From positions 1 to 42,650 of the forward strand of contig NZ_JAGSOH010000063.1 in the NCBI RefSeq assembly GCF_018139625.1: 42,650 bases of DNA, read 5' to 3'. A program made the position numbers and the translations under genes. The DNA is from Actinospica acidithermotolerans. GTDB lineage: Bacteria; Actinomycetota; Actinomycetes; Streptomycetales; Catenulisporaceae. The notes beneath the pieces were generated by a model. That model was given only the letters and a program-made list of their open reading frames with translations, was not told where the DNA came from and ran no database searches. Positions 7,436-15,975 of the stretch are shown piece after piece. Each line of letters starts with the position of its first letter. Within the stretch, counting starts at the first letter, position 1.

Positions 7436-8072
7436 CTACGACCAGCTGCTGGCCACCGGCACCGCGTACCTAGCCGCGTGAAGCTTGAGGTAGGCCCGCT
7501 CTTCCAGCGCGGCGCGGCCGCGGCCGCCCGGGCACGCGGATGCGGCGCAGGGCGCGAACTGGGGGCTGTCACCGCGCTGCCCGGCGGTGAGCACCAGCGC
7601 AAGCAGCCTCTGGCCCTGCTCGATGGCCACGTGCAGTTTCGAGGTCAGTCCGCCCCGCGAGCGCCCGAGCCCGTGGTCGGCCGGCTCGCCCACGGGCGGT
7701 TCGGCCTGGGCGCCCGGGTCGCGCCGGGCACCGGCGGCGTGCTGGTGGGCGCGGGTGACGGTGGAGTCCACCGACACGTTCCACGTGATCAGCCCGTCCG
7801 CATCCGCCCCGGCCTGCAGCGCGGTGAGGATCGCGGACCAGACACCGTCGAGCTGCCAGCGGCGGTAGAGCCAGTACACGCACTGCCACGGCCCGTAATA
7901 CGGCGGCACATCACGCCACGCCACCCCGGCCCGGCCCGGCCCGGCCCGCGTGCGCCACCGGATCCCGTCGATCAGCCGCCTCCTATTGTGCACCATCGGG
8001 CGACCAGGCCTTTTACCGCGCGGCAGCAGCGGTTCGAGCACCGCCCGATGCCCAACCCACTTTTCAAACGCA
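7436..8072 (-). pseudogene. Degenerate IS5-type transposase
   Basis: The frame 7436-8041 reads LEPLLPRGKRPGRPM, then AWRDVPPYYGPWQCVYWLYRRW, VSVDSTVTRAHQHAAGA (first DDE Asp) and GGLTSKLHVAIEQGQRLLALVLTAGQ, a standard actinobacterial IS5 pattern. The N-terminus is short, and the sequence upstream (minus strand GGTGCGTTTGAAAAGTGGG near 8072) looks like the terminal repeat, so internal sequence has been lost. After AGQRGDSPQF the protein becomes unrelated to the family and the second half of the catalytic domain is absent. It then runs into the integrase relic. Inactive remnant. Confidence 0.8.
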
Positions 8073-8169
8073 CCCTAGATCAGCCAGGCCACCAAGATCG
8101 CAAGCGGAGTAGAAGATTAACCAACAATCACCCCGAGCGGCCATACATGTACGTGAGGCCATTTTCGAA

Positions 8170-9189
8170 TCACTTCGGCAGCATCGCGGCGATGGACCAC
8201 ACGTGGATCCCGCCGCCGTCCGCCCCGACGGCCACCGTCTTGCCGTCGGGCGAGACCGCGACGGCGTCGTTGCCGTTGGCCGTGCTCCACCGCTGTTGCG
8301 TCGCACCCGGCGTGGGATCACACAGTTGCACGTCCTCATTTGGGTCGACGGCGACCACGATGTGGCTCCCCGGCACGAAGACCGCCCCGGTGATCGACAA
8401 TGCGAAGCCGCCGACCGAAGCCGCCGTCGCATACGTCGCGGCGTCGAAGAACTTGACCGTGTCGTCGAACGCGGCAGCGAAGAGCCGACCGTCCGAGCTG
8501 TAGGACACCGCCATCACGCCCTTGGACTGCACAGCGGTGTCGACGCACGTGCGGGAGGAGAGCTTCCACACGCGGACCGAGTGATCGTCCGAGCCGCCGC
8601 TGACGAGGGTGGCCCCGTCCGGAGCGAAGGCCAGGCCGCCGATCGACCCCGAATGGCCCTTGAGCTCCCCCTGCACCGCCCACGTCGTGGTGTTCCACAA
8701 CCGGATCAGGCCGTGCTCGTCGCCGACCGCGAGCAGACTCCCGTCCGGGCTGAACTGGAGGCAGGTGTAGAACTGGGTCGGATCGAGCGCGGAGCCCACG
8801 CGGTCGATCGTCTTCAGCAACTTCCCGGTCTGCGCATTCCACACGTAGACGGCGTCCGCGGCGGCCGCCAGCAGCGTCCCCCGCGGATTCACGCCGAGCG
8901 CGCTGACCGTGACCTGAGCATCGTCGAGTTGCAGACCGGCCGCCCAGTTCGACGTGGCCCACTGCTGGATCTGGGTCCCGGAGGCGGCGAACAGCGAGGC
9001 GCCGTCCGGGCTGAAGGCGACCGCGTCCGTGTCGCTGACACCGTTCGTCAGCTCGGCAAGCCCCCGCAGCGCCGAGGAGCCGGAACCCGACTCCGCGACC
9101 GCGATGGAGACCCCGGCACCGACCGCGACCACGGCCGTGCCGATCAGCACGGTCCGCCGGGATAGCCACTTGGCGCCAGTACCGGGCAT
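8170..9189 (-). CDS. Exported seven-bladed WD40-repeat protein with Tat-like signal
   Basis: The product has 339 residues. The ATG at 9189 follows AAAAGAG at good distance and is preferred to the GTG two codons upstream. The N-terminus has a twin-arginine motif (SRRTVLIG, residues 10-17) and a hydrophobic segment, so Tat export or a membrane anchor is likely. Seven WD-type blades can be counted by their closing strands: QIQQW, AVYVW, LIRLW, SVRVW, TVKFF, DVQLC and GIHVW. Several carry the FSPDG turn. Such a propeller usually serves as a protein-binding platform. It lies 73 bases after the giant RHS gene on the same strand, with a strong hairpin between them. It might assist or neutralise that protein, but no direct evidence shows this. 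Confidence 0.85.
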   Translation of the reverse strand: MPGTGAKWLSRRTVLIGTAVVAVGAGVSIAVAESGSGSSALRGLAELTNGVSDTDAVAFSPDGASLFAASGTQIQQWATSNWAAGLQLDDAQVTVSALGVNPRGTLLAAAADAVYVWNAQTGKLLKTIDRVGSALDPTQFYTCLQFSPDGSLLAVGDEHGLIRLWNTTTWAVQGELKGHSGSIGGLAFAPDGATLVSGGSDDHSVRVWKLSSRTCVDTAVQSKGVMAVSYSSDGRLFAAAFDDTVKFFDAATYATAASVGGFALSITGAVFVPGSHIVVAVDPNEDVQLCDPTPGATQQRWSTANGNDAVAVSPDGKTVAVGADGGGIHVWSIAAMLPK

Positions 9190-9221
9190 GATCACTCTTT
9201 TCTGATGAGAGTTCTCCGGGA

Positions 9222-9252
9222 GCTCGCGCGGAAGCTTAACAACCGCGCGAGC
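9222..9252 (-). terminator. Perfect 10-bp stem hairpin between RHS and WD40 genes
   Basis: GCTCGCGCGG at 9222-9231 pairs fully with CCGCGCGAGC at 9243-9252 across an 11-base loop, and the stem can be extended by further G-C pairs on both sides. It stands right after the RHS stop and before the WD40 start. There is no T-run, as is usual for actinobacterial terminators. It may end or attenuate the RHS transcript, so that the WD40 gene is expressed at a different level. Confidence 0.65.
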
Positions 9253-9262
9253 CCTCCGTTTC

Positions 9263-12200
9263 TCAGTTCGTGGAGATCGTCATCGGCGCGGACTGGCCGA
9301 CGACGTAGAAGTTCTGCGCGTATCCCTGCGTGTTCAGGCCTTCCAGCTGCGACGGCGACAGGCCCATCGGGCCGAACGAGTGGTCGAAGCTGTAGTACTT
9401 GGCGACCTGGAACGAGAAGGTGATCTGATCGGCGCTCGACTTGTAGGCGGCGACGCGGACATCCATCTCGTCCATGGTCAGGTACCAGTCTCGGGAGTCC
9501 CCGCCCGAGGATGGCGGGAAAGCGAGACTGAAGGGGCCGTTGTACGTGGGCGTCTTCGGCGGCGGGTTCATCCACCCCGTCATCGATACGAAGCTCGAAG
9601 GTCCAGGAGCCTTGTTGGCCATGAGTTTGCGCACCTGGCTGTCGATCATCGTCTTGACCGAGGGCACGTTGTAGTACGAGCCGATCGCCGACTGGCCCAT
9701 GATCAGCAGTCCGCCTTGCTTGCTCATCCAGTAGCCGAGCAGCGCCACCGATTCCTTGTACCCGTCCAGCGCCGCCAGGGCCGCCGCTGCCTCCAGCTTG
9801 TTGAGTACGCCTTGTTCCGCCTCGGTCTGCTGTTGGCTGTCGTAGGCCGGCTGGTTCTGCTTGAGCCGCTTGTTGTAGTCGGGCATCGCTGAGGAGAACA
9901 CGATCGGGCCGAACAGCGCCGTGTTGGTGTTCGGGTCGACGAACTGGTAACCCGGGCACCCCGACTGGACCGGGTTCTGCGCGCAACTCATGTTGTGCAT
10001 CGCCTGCGTACAGGCCGCGATCGAACCGCAGCCGCCGTAGCCGTCGATGTAGAACATCTGGCCGTTCTTGTCGCTGCCGGTCACCGGATCGTTGGCGGCG
10101 TAGTCGTAGCCAGCCATTTGGGTCGGATCGTTCTTCTCGAAGATCGGGTCCGGGGAGAGGAAGCGTCCGGAGACATCGTCGTAGACGCGGGCCCCGAGCG
10201 TCTCCATCCCGGTGGTCGGATCCTCGCTGCCGCCGACGTAGCCCTTGGTACCGCCCACCCAACTGGACGTCCCGCGGGTTGCGCCGAACGGCAGGTACTG
10301 GCGCCGGATCACGGTCTGCGCGGAGGTCGTGGCGACCTCTAGCAGGTCAGTGCCCTGACGGTCCGGTATCAGGTCGTACACCAGACCCGTGCTGGTGCGC
10401 TCGGCGATGGTCGTGCCGCCCACGTTGTAGTAGCGGGTTCCGGAGAGCACGCCCGCGGTCGAGACGATCTGGGTGTCGCCGTCGGTGAACGTCGTGCTCC
10501 CGGGGTCGCGGACGACGATCTGGGTGCCGCTCGCGTCGTAGGCGTAGTTCGTCGCCCCGGCGCTGGTGGTGACCGACTGCAGCTTGTCCTGATCGTTCCA
10601 GGCCAGGGACTGGCTCCCGAGCGCGCCGCCGCTGATCAAGATGGTCTCGCCCGCCGTGTCGTACTTGTACGTCGCGGTGTTCTGCGAGGCCTGCGGACCG
10701 GTCGATGTCGTGCTGCTCAGCGTGTCGGACTGGCTGGTGCCCGCGGTCGGGTAGTTGTACGTGGTCGTGGTGTCATTCGCGGTGTTGCCGGACGTATCGT
10801 GGTCGACCTCGGTCAACCGATTGCCCGCCGCGTTGTACGTCCACGACTGCCAGTACGGCGAGTCGGTACCGCCGACCGTCGAGGAGTTGCCGGAACTCGG
10901 GATCGAGGCGCATGCGTCGGTCGCGGTCCAGGCCTGCTGCAGGCGCTGGGCGTAGTCGTAGGTGAAGCACTGGGTGTCCACTGTCGACGCGCTCTGCTGC
11001 GCGTCCTGGATCTGCGTGACGAGGCCGGATCCCTTCGAGACGCTGCCCGAGGAGTTGCCGTAGGAGTACGTGAGGTTGTCGACCACGTACGCGTCGGTCG
11101 AATCAGTGGTCTGCACGCTGTCGAGTGCCTGGGTCTGCGGGTCGTAGGTCATCTGCGCCCAGACGTTCCCGCCGACGGTCGGCATCGTGTACTCGAGCGG
11201 GTCGCCGAACTCGTCGTAGCCGATCGCGGACACGTAGGTCCACGTCGTGCCGCCGGTCGACTTCAGGCTGGTCGGCTGGCCGAACTCGTCGTAGCCGTAG
11301 TTCAGCGTCTCGGTTGGCAGAGATCCCTCCGCCGGGTCGGTCTGGGTGGAGAGGCTGCCGGTGAGCGTGTACCCGTAGGTGGTGGTGAGCCCGGCCGTGG
11401 GAACGAGCCCCGCGTCCGTCCCGGTGAGAGTGATCTTCGTGGCCTGCGGCTTCGCGAGCGAGTTGTAGCCGAGCACGGAGCTCGTGTACGTGTCGCCGTT
11501 CGAGTAGGACGTCGAGGAGGTCGCCATGCCCTTCTTGATCGTGTCAAACGTCCAGGACGCGATCTCGTTGCCCGAGCTCTGCGTCTGCGTGCTCGTCGTG
11601 TCGTAGGAGGAAACCTTGCGCGAGTCCTTGTCGTAGTTGTTCGTGGTCTGCTTGCCCCGCTCGTCCGTCACCGTGAGCACGTTGCCGTTGTTGTCATACG
11701 TGCTCTCCGTCGTGCCGGTGTCCGGATCGGTCGCGGAGATTTGGCGGCCGAGCAGGTCGTACTGCCAGCTCCACTGGTTCCCGGCGGCGTCGGTTTCGGT
11801 GGCGGGCTTCCCGTTGGGGAAGTACGTGTACTTGGTGTCGGTGTAGTCGGCGACCGGGTCGGTCAGGTAGTTCGTCGGGTCGCCGGCCAGGTACTGGATG
11901 AGATCCGTCTGCTCGTTGCGGGCATTGGTCACGACCGTCTGGGCCGTGCCGCCGGCGGGCGGGACCGTGGTGGCGAAGTCGCCGCCGTAGGAGTACGTGG
12001 TCTGCCACGTCTGCGTGCCGAGGGCGTAGGCGATCATCGCGGTCTTACGTCCGTCGCCGTCGTACGTGTAGCCGGTCGCCGAGGGCACCACGCCGGGCTG
12101 CGCCTGCACGTAGGTCGTGGAGATCGCCGAGCTGTTGTAGTACTGGCCGGTCGTCTCCGACTCGAGACCGTCCGTGTTGTAGTAGACGTCGGTGATGTCG

Positions 12201-15200
12201 CGGCCGCCGTCCACCGTCTGGGCCTGGCTCTCGCGCGACCGCAGCATGCTGTCATACAGCACCTCGGTCTCGCGGTAGGTGCCGTCGTCGTTGAGCGTGT
12301 AGCTGTCGACGACGGACGCGGCGCTGTCGGAGACGTTGTAGCTGAACTTCAGGTTCGGCGTACCGGTCGAGGCGAGCTGCCCCGGCTCGTAGACCGCGGT
12401 CTGCCGTCCGAGGGCGTCGTACTGCTCCGTGGTCACGTACCCCGCGGGATTGGTCGTCTGCGTGGTCAGGTCGCGAAGCGGGTCGAAGTTGGTCGTGGTG
12501 ACCAGGCCCATCGGATCGGTGACCTTTGTCGAGGTCTGCTCGGCGCCGGTCGCCGGAGTGTACGCGGTGGTCGTCACGTTGCCGTCGGCGTCGGTTGACG
12601 AGGTGACGCGTCCGTATTCGTCGTACGCGGTCCGCGACATCGTCGTGTAGGTCGGTGTCGAGCCGGTGTACGAGGTCGCCGCCTGCGTCATCGTCGGATT
12701 GCCCGCAGACGGTGCCGCTCCGAGCGTGGTGGAACCGTCGTAGAACGTGAGCTTGTCCGACATCGCGTCGGCCGGCAGCGTCGGGGGGGTCGAGCACTTC
12801 ACCGACACCGTCTTGACCTCGGCGGTGAGATCCATGATCCACGCTGAGGTGTTGTCCGCGTACGTGGTGGTGGTGCACTGGTTCTGCGAGGCCTGCGTCA
12901 CGTCCCCGAGGTCGTTGGTCTGGGTGACCCGACCGTCGGAGTCGTGCGTGTAGTCGGTTTCCGTCTCGCGCGTGGAGCCGTCCGCGAGCGGTGTGTAGAC
13001 CCGGGTCGAGGATTGGCCGGTCATGAAGGACTGCTGGGAGGGCAGGTTGTTCGGCAGTGCGTGCGTGGCCGTCGCAGCGCTCGACCACGGCGTGTTGATC
13101 GTGTCGGTCACCAGGGATGAACCGTTGAACACCTGGGTCTCGTAGGCCGTGCCGGCGTATTGGTTGTCGTCCGGCACAGAGCCGCCGCGGGTGTCGCTGA
13201 CGCTCACCGACCTCGTCGAGGAGGACGTGAGGTAGTCGCCGTTCATGCCCTGGAAGTACGTGTACTGCGTCTTGGTGGCCGGATCGGGAGCGGTACCCGT
13301 GCTGACGGTCATCCCCTGGTAACCACGGAACTCGTTCCAGGTCGCCTGGTTCGTCGGGGTCATCGGGTTGTCGTCGTAGTGCCACGCCGGGTTTCCGACG
13401 GGCGTGTACGACGTGACGATGTCGTCGTTGTCGTTGCCTCCGGTCGGGTCGTGCTCGGTGACCGAATTGACGATGAAGACGTTGAAGTAGTCCTTGATCG
13501 GACTGGGGTCACCGGCCGGGTACCAGTATTCGGGGTAGCAGAGCATGGTGTTCTGCGAGTCGTCGCTCGGCGTGCTGCTCCCACACGCGGGCGCCGAGTA
13601 GTCGACCGTGATCTGCTCGCCGGTCTCGGTCGTGATCTGCGTCAACCGGTCCCGGGTGATCCACGGGTAGCCTTCGGACAGGTTCGCGCGGTTCTCCATC
13701 GCCGTCGGCGTGAAGGTCACGCTGTCCAGCGGGATGGCGATTCCGCCGGAGGGCTCCGCCGTCGTGTCCTGGCCGGTATGCGTGATCGAGGCGAGCCAGA
13801 GCGCGGGGGTGGAGGTGTCACCCTTGCTCGCGCCCGGGATCGGCGGGAACGAGTAGGCCAGCGCCCACGAGTCGACGTTGTCGAGGGTGCTGCCGACCAG
13901 CCCCTGCGTCTGGATGCCGGTCAGCTCGTCCTCGGTCCAGAAGCTCGGCGACTGCGAGGAGCAGGCGGCCCCGGACTCGCAGTTCAGGTCGTAGGGGACG
14001 TCCGGCCAGTTCGAGGCGGTCGAGGTGGACAGGCCGCTGGTGGCGCAGCCGGTCGAGGAGGTCTGGCAACGGCCGTTGTAGCTCAGCTGCACCTCGGCCG
14101 CCGGGGTGGCGGAGTACATCGAGCCGGAGCGCTGCCCGTACTCGATCTTCGACAGCACACTGTCACGCGTGTACACCGAGGTCGACGCCGCGGTGGTACC
14201 TAGATCCTGGGCGTAGTAGTTCGTGTCGGTGGTGTACCAGTACGACGAGGCGTTGCCGTGCGGGTCGACGACGTAGTCGAGGTTCCAGCGGTAGGCCTGC
14301 TCGCAGTAGGACTTGGAGAACGTCGAGTTGTAGCAGGACCCTGTCAAGTCCGCGGTCGAGTACACCGGCTCGGTGTCGACCGAGTTCGTGGTCGGGTCGC
14401 CCGAGGCGAATCCGGGCAACTGGTTCAGGCCGAAGTAGTACTCGGTGCCGTCCGCCGTGGTGATGATCCAGTACTCGCCGCTCTGCGCGCCGTTGGTCGC
14501 GCCGGTCTCGTGCTGAACACGCTCGTTCGAGTCGTTCAGCGGGTGGTAGTCGCCGGTCGTGTCGTCCTTGACCAGAGTGGAGGTCGAGCCGTTGAGATCG
14601 AGCGTCAGCTCGTTGTCGCTCGTCCAGCAGTTGTCGTAGGTCTTCGTGGAGCCCGTCGGATTCTGGTGGCAGGTCTGGTAGGAGCGTTCGACGTAGGACT
14701 CGGTCACGCCCCATCCGTCGCCGACGATTCCGGCCTGGTTGTTCGTCCTCGAGGTCAGACCGTCGACCGACTGCGAGTTGTACGACAGCGCCAGGTTGGG
14801 TTTCATGCCGCCGGGGACGCCGGGCACGCTGATCGGGTACGACCAGGTGAAGGCGTCGGTGGCGCCGCCGGCGCTCCAGGAGCCCGAGGGCTTGAGCGTG
14901 GTGGCGGTGAAGTCGCCGCCGCCTCCGCCCGACGAGCTCGAGGAGTCGGCCGCCAGCACCAGGAAGCCCGCGGCGGTGTGCGCGGCCGAGGTCGCGGCGG
15001 TCTTCGAGCCCTGCGCCGCGCCGGGCAGCGTGACGGAGGCTTCGAGGGTCCGCGCGGCGAGGTCGTGTGTGAACTTCACCGGGGTTTCAACCCGGCACGT
15101 GGGCAGGTTCGGCGTCGTGAGCGAACAGGCGGGCAGCGCGACGAGCGTCAGCCGCTGACCCCAGTCCGCTCCGTACGCGTCCTGGAACTCCGCGTAGGAC

Positions 15201-15709
15201 AACGAGACCAACAGCGTCCCGTTCCCAGTTCGGCCGTCGGCACGATCGAGCCTCAGCAGCACGCCGTTCACACCGGCCGCGGTGGCGGCGGCCTTCGGCT
15301 CGACGGTGACGGAGACCGAGGTCGGGGCCGTCGCGGCGCTCGTGGCCTGGGCGTGAGCGCCGGCCGCGGGAACGGACACGGTCACCGGCAGCGCGCCCGC
15401 GGCGCTGCCCTTCGCGGAGACGTCCACGGTGGCGCTGCCCGAGGGCCAGACGGGCTTCGGCGCCCGCCAGGACGGTATCGGTGTCTTCTTCGCATAATGC
15501 GATACCACCGGGGAGACCGGCACGGACGCGGTGGCGGGCGGCCTCGGCGCGCTCCGCCCCTGCACCGCCGCGGCCGTCTCGGCCCAGGCGACCTGTCCGA
15601 CCATCAGCAACGCGGTCGCGAGAGCGACCGGACGCAGCGCCCGACCCCAGGATTTCCTCGAAGCGCCAGGCAGTCGCCCAGGCGTGTGCAGCGCAGCACG
15701 TAAGGCCAC
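9263..15709 (-). CDS. Giant secreted RHS/SpvB-like protein (candidate polymorphic toxin)
   Basis: The product has 2148 residues. The GTG at 15709 is chosen because GGGGAGGGG lies six bases upstream. A signal peptide follows (hydrophobic core about residues 28-42, AWA cleavage near 43). A Ser/Ala-rich region leads to an SpvB/TcdB-like start around residue 285 (SYPISVPGVPGG, then GDGWGV). Many YD/RHS repeats follow (GRVTSSTDADGN, YDALGRQT, YDLLGRQISATDPDTG and others) up to about 1780. The RHS core is at about 1780-1880, with QYLPFGATRG, ARVYDDVSGRFLSPDPIF and DYAANDPVTGSD. The last 265 residues are the variable tip; it has no catalytic motif I recognise. RHS shells of this kind usually carry or deliver a C-terminal toxin. 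No obvious immunity gene follows. Confidence 0.85.
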   Translation of the reverse strand: MALRAALHTPGRLPGASRKSWGRALRPVALATALLMVGQVAWAETAAAVQGRSAPRPPATASVPVSPVVSHYAKKTPIPSWRAPKPVWPSGSATVDVSAKGSAAGALPVTVSVPAAGAHAQATSAATAPTSVSVTVEPKAAATAAGVNGVLLRLDRADGRTGNGTLLVSLSYAEFQDAYGADWGQRLTLVALPACSLTTPNLPTCRVETPVKFTHDLAARTLEASVTLPGAAQGSKTAATSAAHTAAGFLVLAADSSSSSGGGGGDFTATTLKPSGSWSAGGATDAFTWSYPISVPGVPGGMKPNLALSYNSQSVDGLTSRTNNQAGIVGDGWGVTESYVERSYQTCHQNPTGSTKTYDNCWTSDNELTLDLNGSTSTLVKDDTTGDYHPLNDSNERVQHETGATNGAQSGEYWIITTADGTEYYFGLNQLPGFASGDPTTNSVDTEPVYSTADLTGSCYNSTFSKSYCEQAYRWNLDYVVDPHGNASSYWYTTDTNYYAQDLGTTAASTSVYTRDSVLSKIEYGQRSGSMYSATPAAEVQLSYNGRCQTSSTGCATSGLSTSTASNWPDVPYDLNCESGAACSSQSPSFWTEDELTGIQTQGLVGSTLDNVDSWALAYSFPPIPGASKGDTSTPALWLASITHTGQDTTAEPSGGIAIPLDSVTFTPTAMENRANLSEGYPWITRDRLTQITTETGEQITVDYSAPACGSSTPSDDSQNTMLCYPEYWYPAGDPSPIKDYFNVFIVNSVTEHDPTGGNDNDDIVTSYTPVGNPAWHYDDNPMTPTNQATWNEFRGYQGMTVSTGTAPDPATKTQYTYFQGMNGDYLTSSSTRSVSVSDTRGGSVPDDNQYAGTAYETQVFNGSSLVTDTINTPWSSAATATHALPNNLPSQQSFMTGQSSTRVYTPLADGSTRETETDYTHDSDGRVTQTNDLGDVTQASQNQCTTTTYADNTSAWIMDLTAEVKTVSVKCSTPPTLPADAMSDKLTFYDGSTTLGAAPSAGNPTMTQAATSYTGSTPTYTTMSRTAYDEYGRVTSSTDADGNVTTTAYTPATGAEQTSTKVTDPMGLVTTTNFDPLRDLTTQTTNPAGYVTTEQYDALGRQTAVYEPGQLASTGTPNLKFSYNVSDSAASVVDSYTLNDDGTYRETEVLYDSMLRSRESQAQTVDGGRDITDVYYNTDGLESETTGQYYNSSAISTTYVQAQPGVVPSATGYTYDGDGRKTAMIAYALGTQTWQTTYSYGGDFATTVPPAGGTAQTVVTNARNEQTDLIQYLAGDPTNYLTDPVADYTDTKYTYFPNGKPATETDAAGNQWSWQYDLLGRQISATDPDTGTTESTYDNNGNVLTVTDERGKQTTNNYDKDSRKVSSYDTTSTQTQSSGNEIASWTFDTIKKGMATSSTSYSNGDTYTSSVLGYNSLAKPQATKITLTGTDAGLVPTAGLTTTYGYTLTGSLSTQTDPAEGSLPTETLNYGYDEFGQPTSLKSTGGTTWTYVSAIGYDEFGDPLEYTMPTVGGNVWAQMTYDPQTQALDSVQTTDSTDAYVVDNLTYSYGNSSGSVSKGSGLVTQIQDAQQSASTVDTQCFTYDYAQRLQQAWTATDACASIPSSGNSSTVGGTDSPYWQSWTYNAAGNRLTEVDHDTSGNTANDTTTTYNYPTAGTSQSDTLSSTTSTGPQASQNTATYKYDTAGETILISGGALGSQSLAWNDQDKLQSVTTSAGATNYAYDASGTQIVVRDPGSTTFTDGDTQIVSTAGVLSGTRYYNVGGTTIAERTSTGLVYDLIPDRQGTDLLEVATTSAQTVIRRQYLPFGATRGTSSWVGGTKGYVGGSEDPTTGMETLGARVYDDVSGRFLSPDPIFEKNDPTQMAGYDYAANDPVTGSDKNGQMFYIDGYGGCGSIAACTQAMHNMSCAQNPVQSGCPGYQFVDPNTNTALFGPIVFSSAMPDYNKRLKQNQPAYDSQQQTEAEQGVLNKLEAAAALAALDGYKESVALLGYWMSKQGGLLIMGQSAIGSYYNVPSVKTMIDSQVRKLMANKAPGPSSFVSMTGWMNPPPKTPTYNGPFSLAFPPSSGGDSRDWYLTMDEMDVRVAAYKSSADQITFSFQVAKYYSFDHSFGPMGLSPSQLEGLNTQGYAQNFYVVGQSAPMTISTN

Positions 15710-15975
15710 GAAGTCCCCTCCCCAGATCCCCAATTCAGCTGTTAGCGACACCTGGCAGCACAGGCCGACGCGATCGCATCCTAACCGCGGCGGGCGGACT
15801 GGGGAAGAGGATTTCCACAAGAACCTTATAAAAGTGGTCCTCGTATCGATGTGTTTCTCATTTCGTTGCCATGAGGCCCTCGTGAGCTGTACGGTCCAGC
15901 TTCGATGGGCTCCGAGCCCTTCACCAGGGGGACTGGTGCGGTGGTTGAGGGAGCAACTGCGACCGGAGAGTCAAT
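15710..15975. promoter_or_regulatory. Divergent promoter region between two exoprotein genes
   Basis: This 266-base gap separates two large secreted-protein genes transcribed in opposite directions, so it should hold both promoters. The only AT-rich patch in it is around 15825-15870 (ACCTTATAAAAG, then a T-rich stretch). It is a reasonable site for a promoter of the plus-strand gene, but I cannot assign -35/-10 pairs with confidence. GGAGAG lies six bases before the ATG at 15976. Confidence 0.4.

Noticed and set aside
8170-9189. WD40 gene as a proven immunity protein of the RHS protein
   Set aside because: Position alone suggests it. Immunity proteins are usually small and cytoplasmic, and nothing in the sequence demonstrates binding.
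10799-12598. Plus-strand frame of 599 codons inside the RHS gene
   Set aside because: Antisense shadow of the RHS repeats, with a periodic valine/arginine/glycine pattern. The minus-strand frame has clear YD repeats and a signal peptide.
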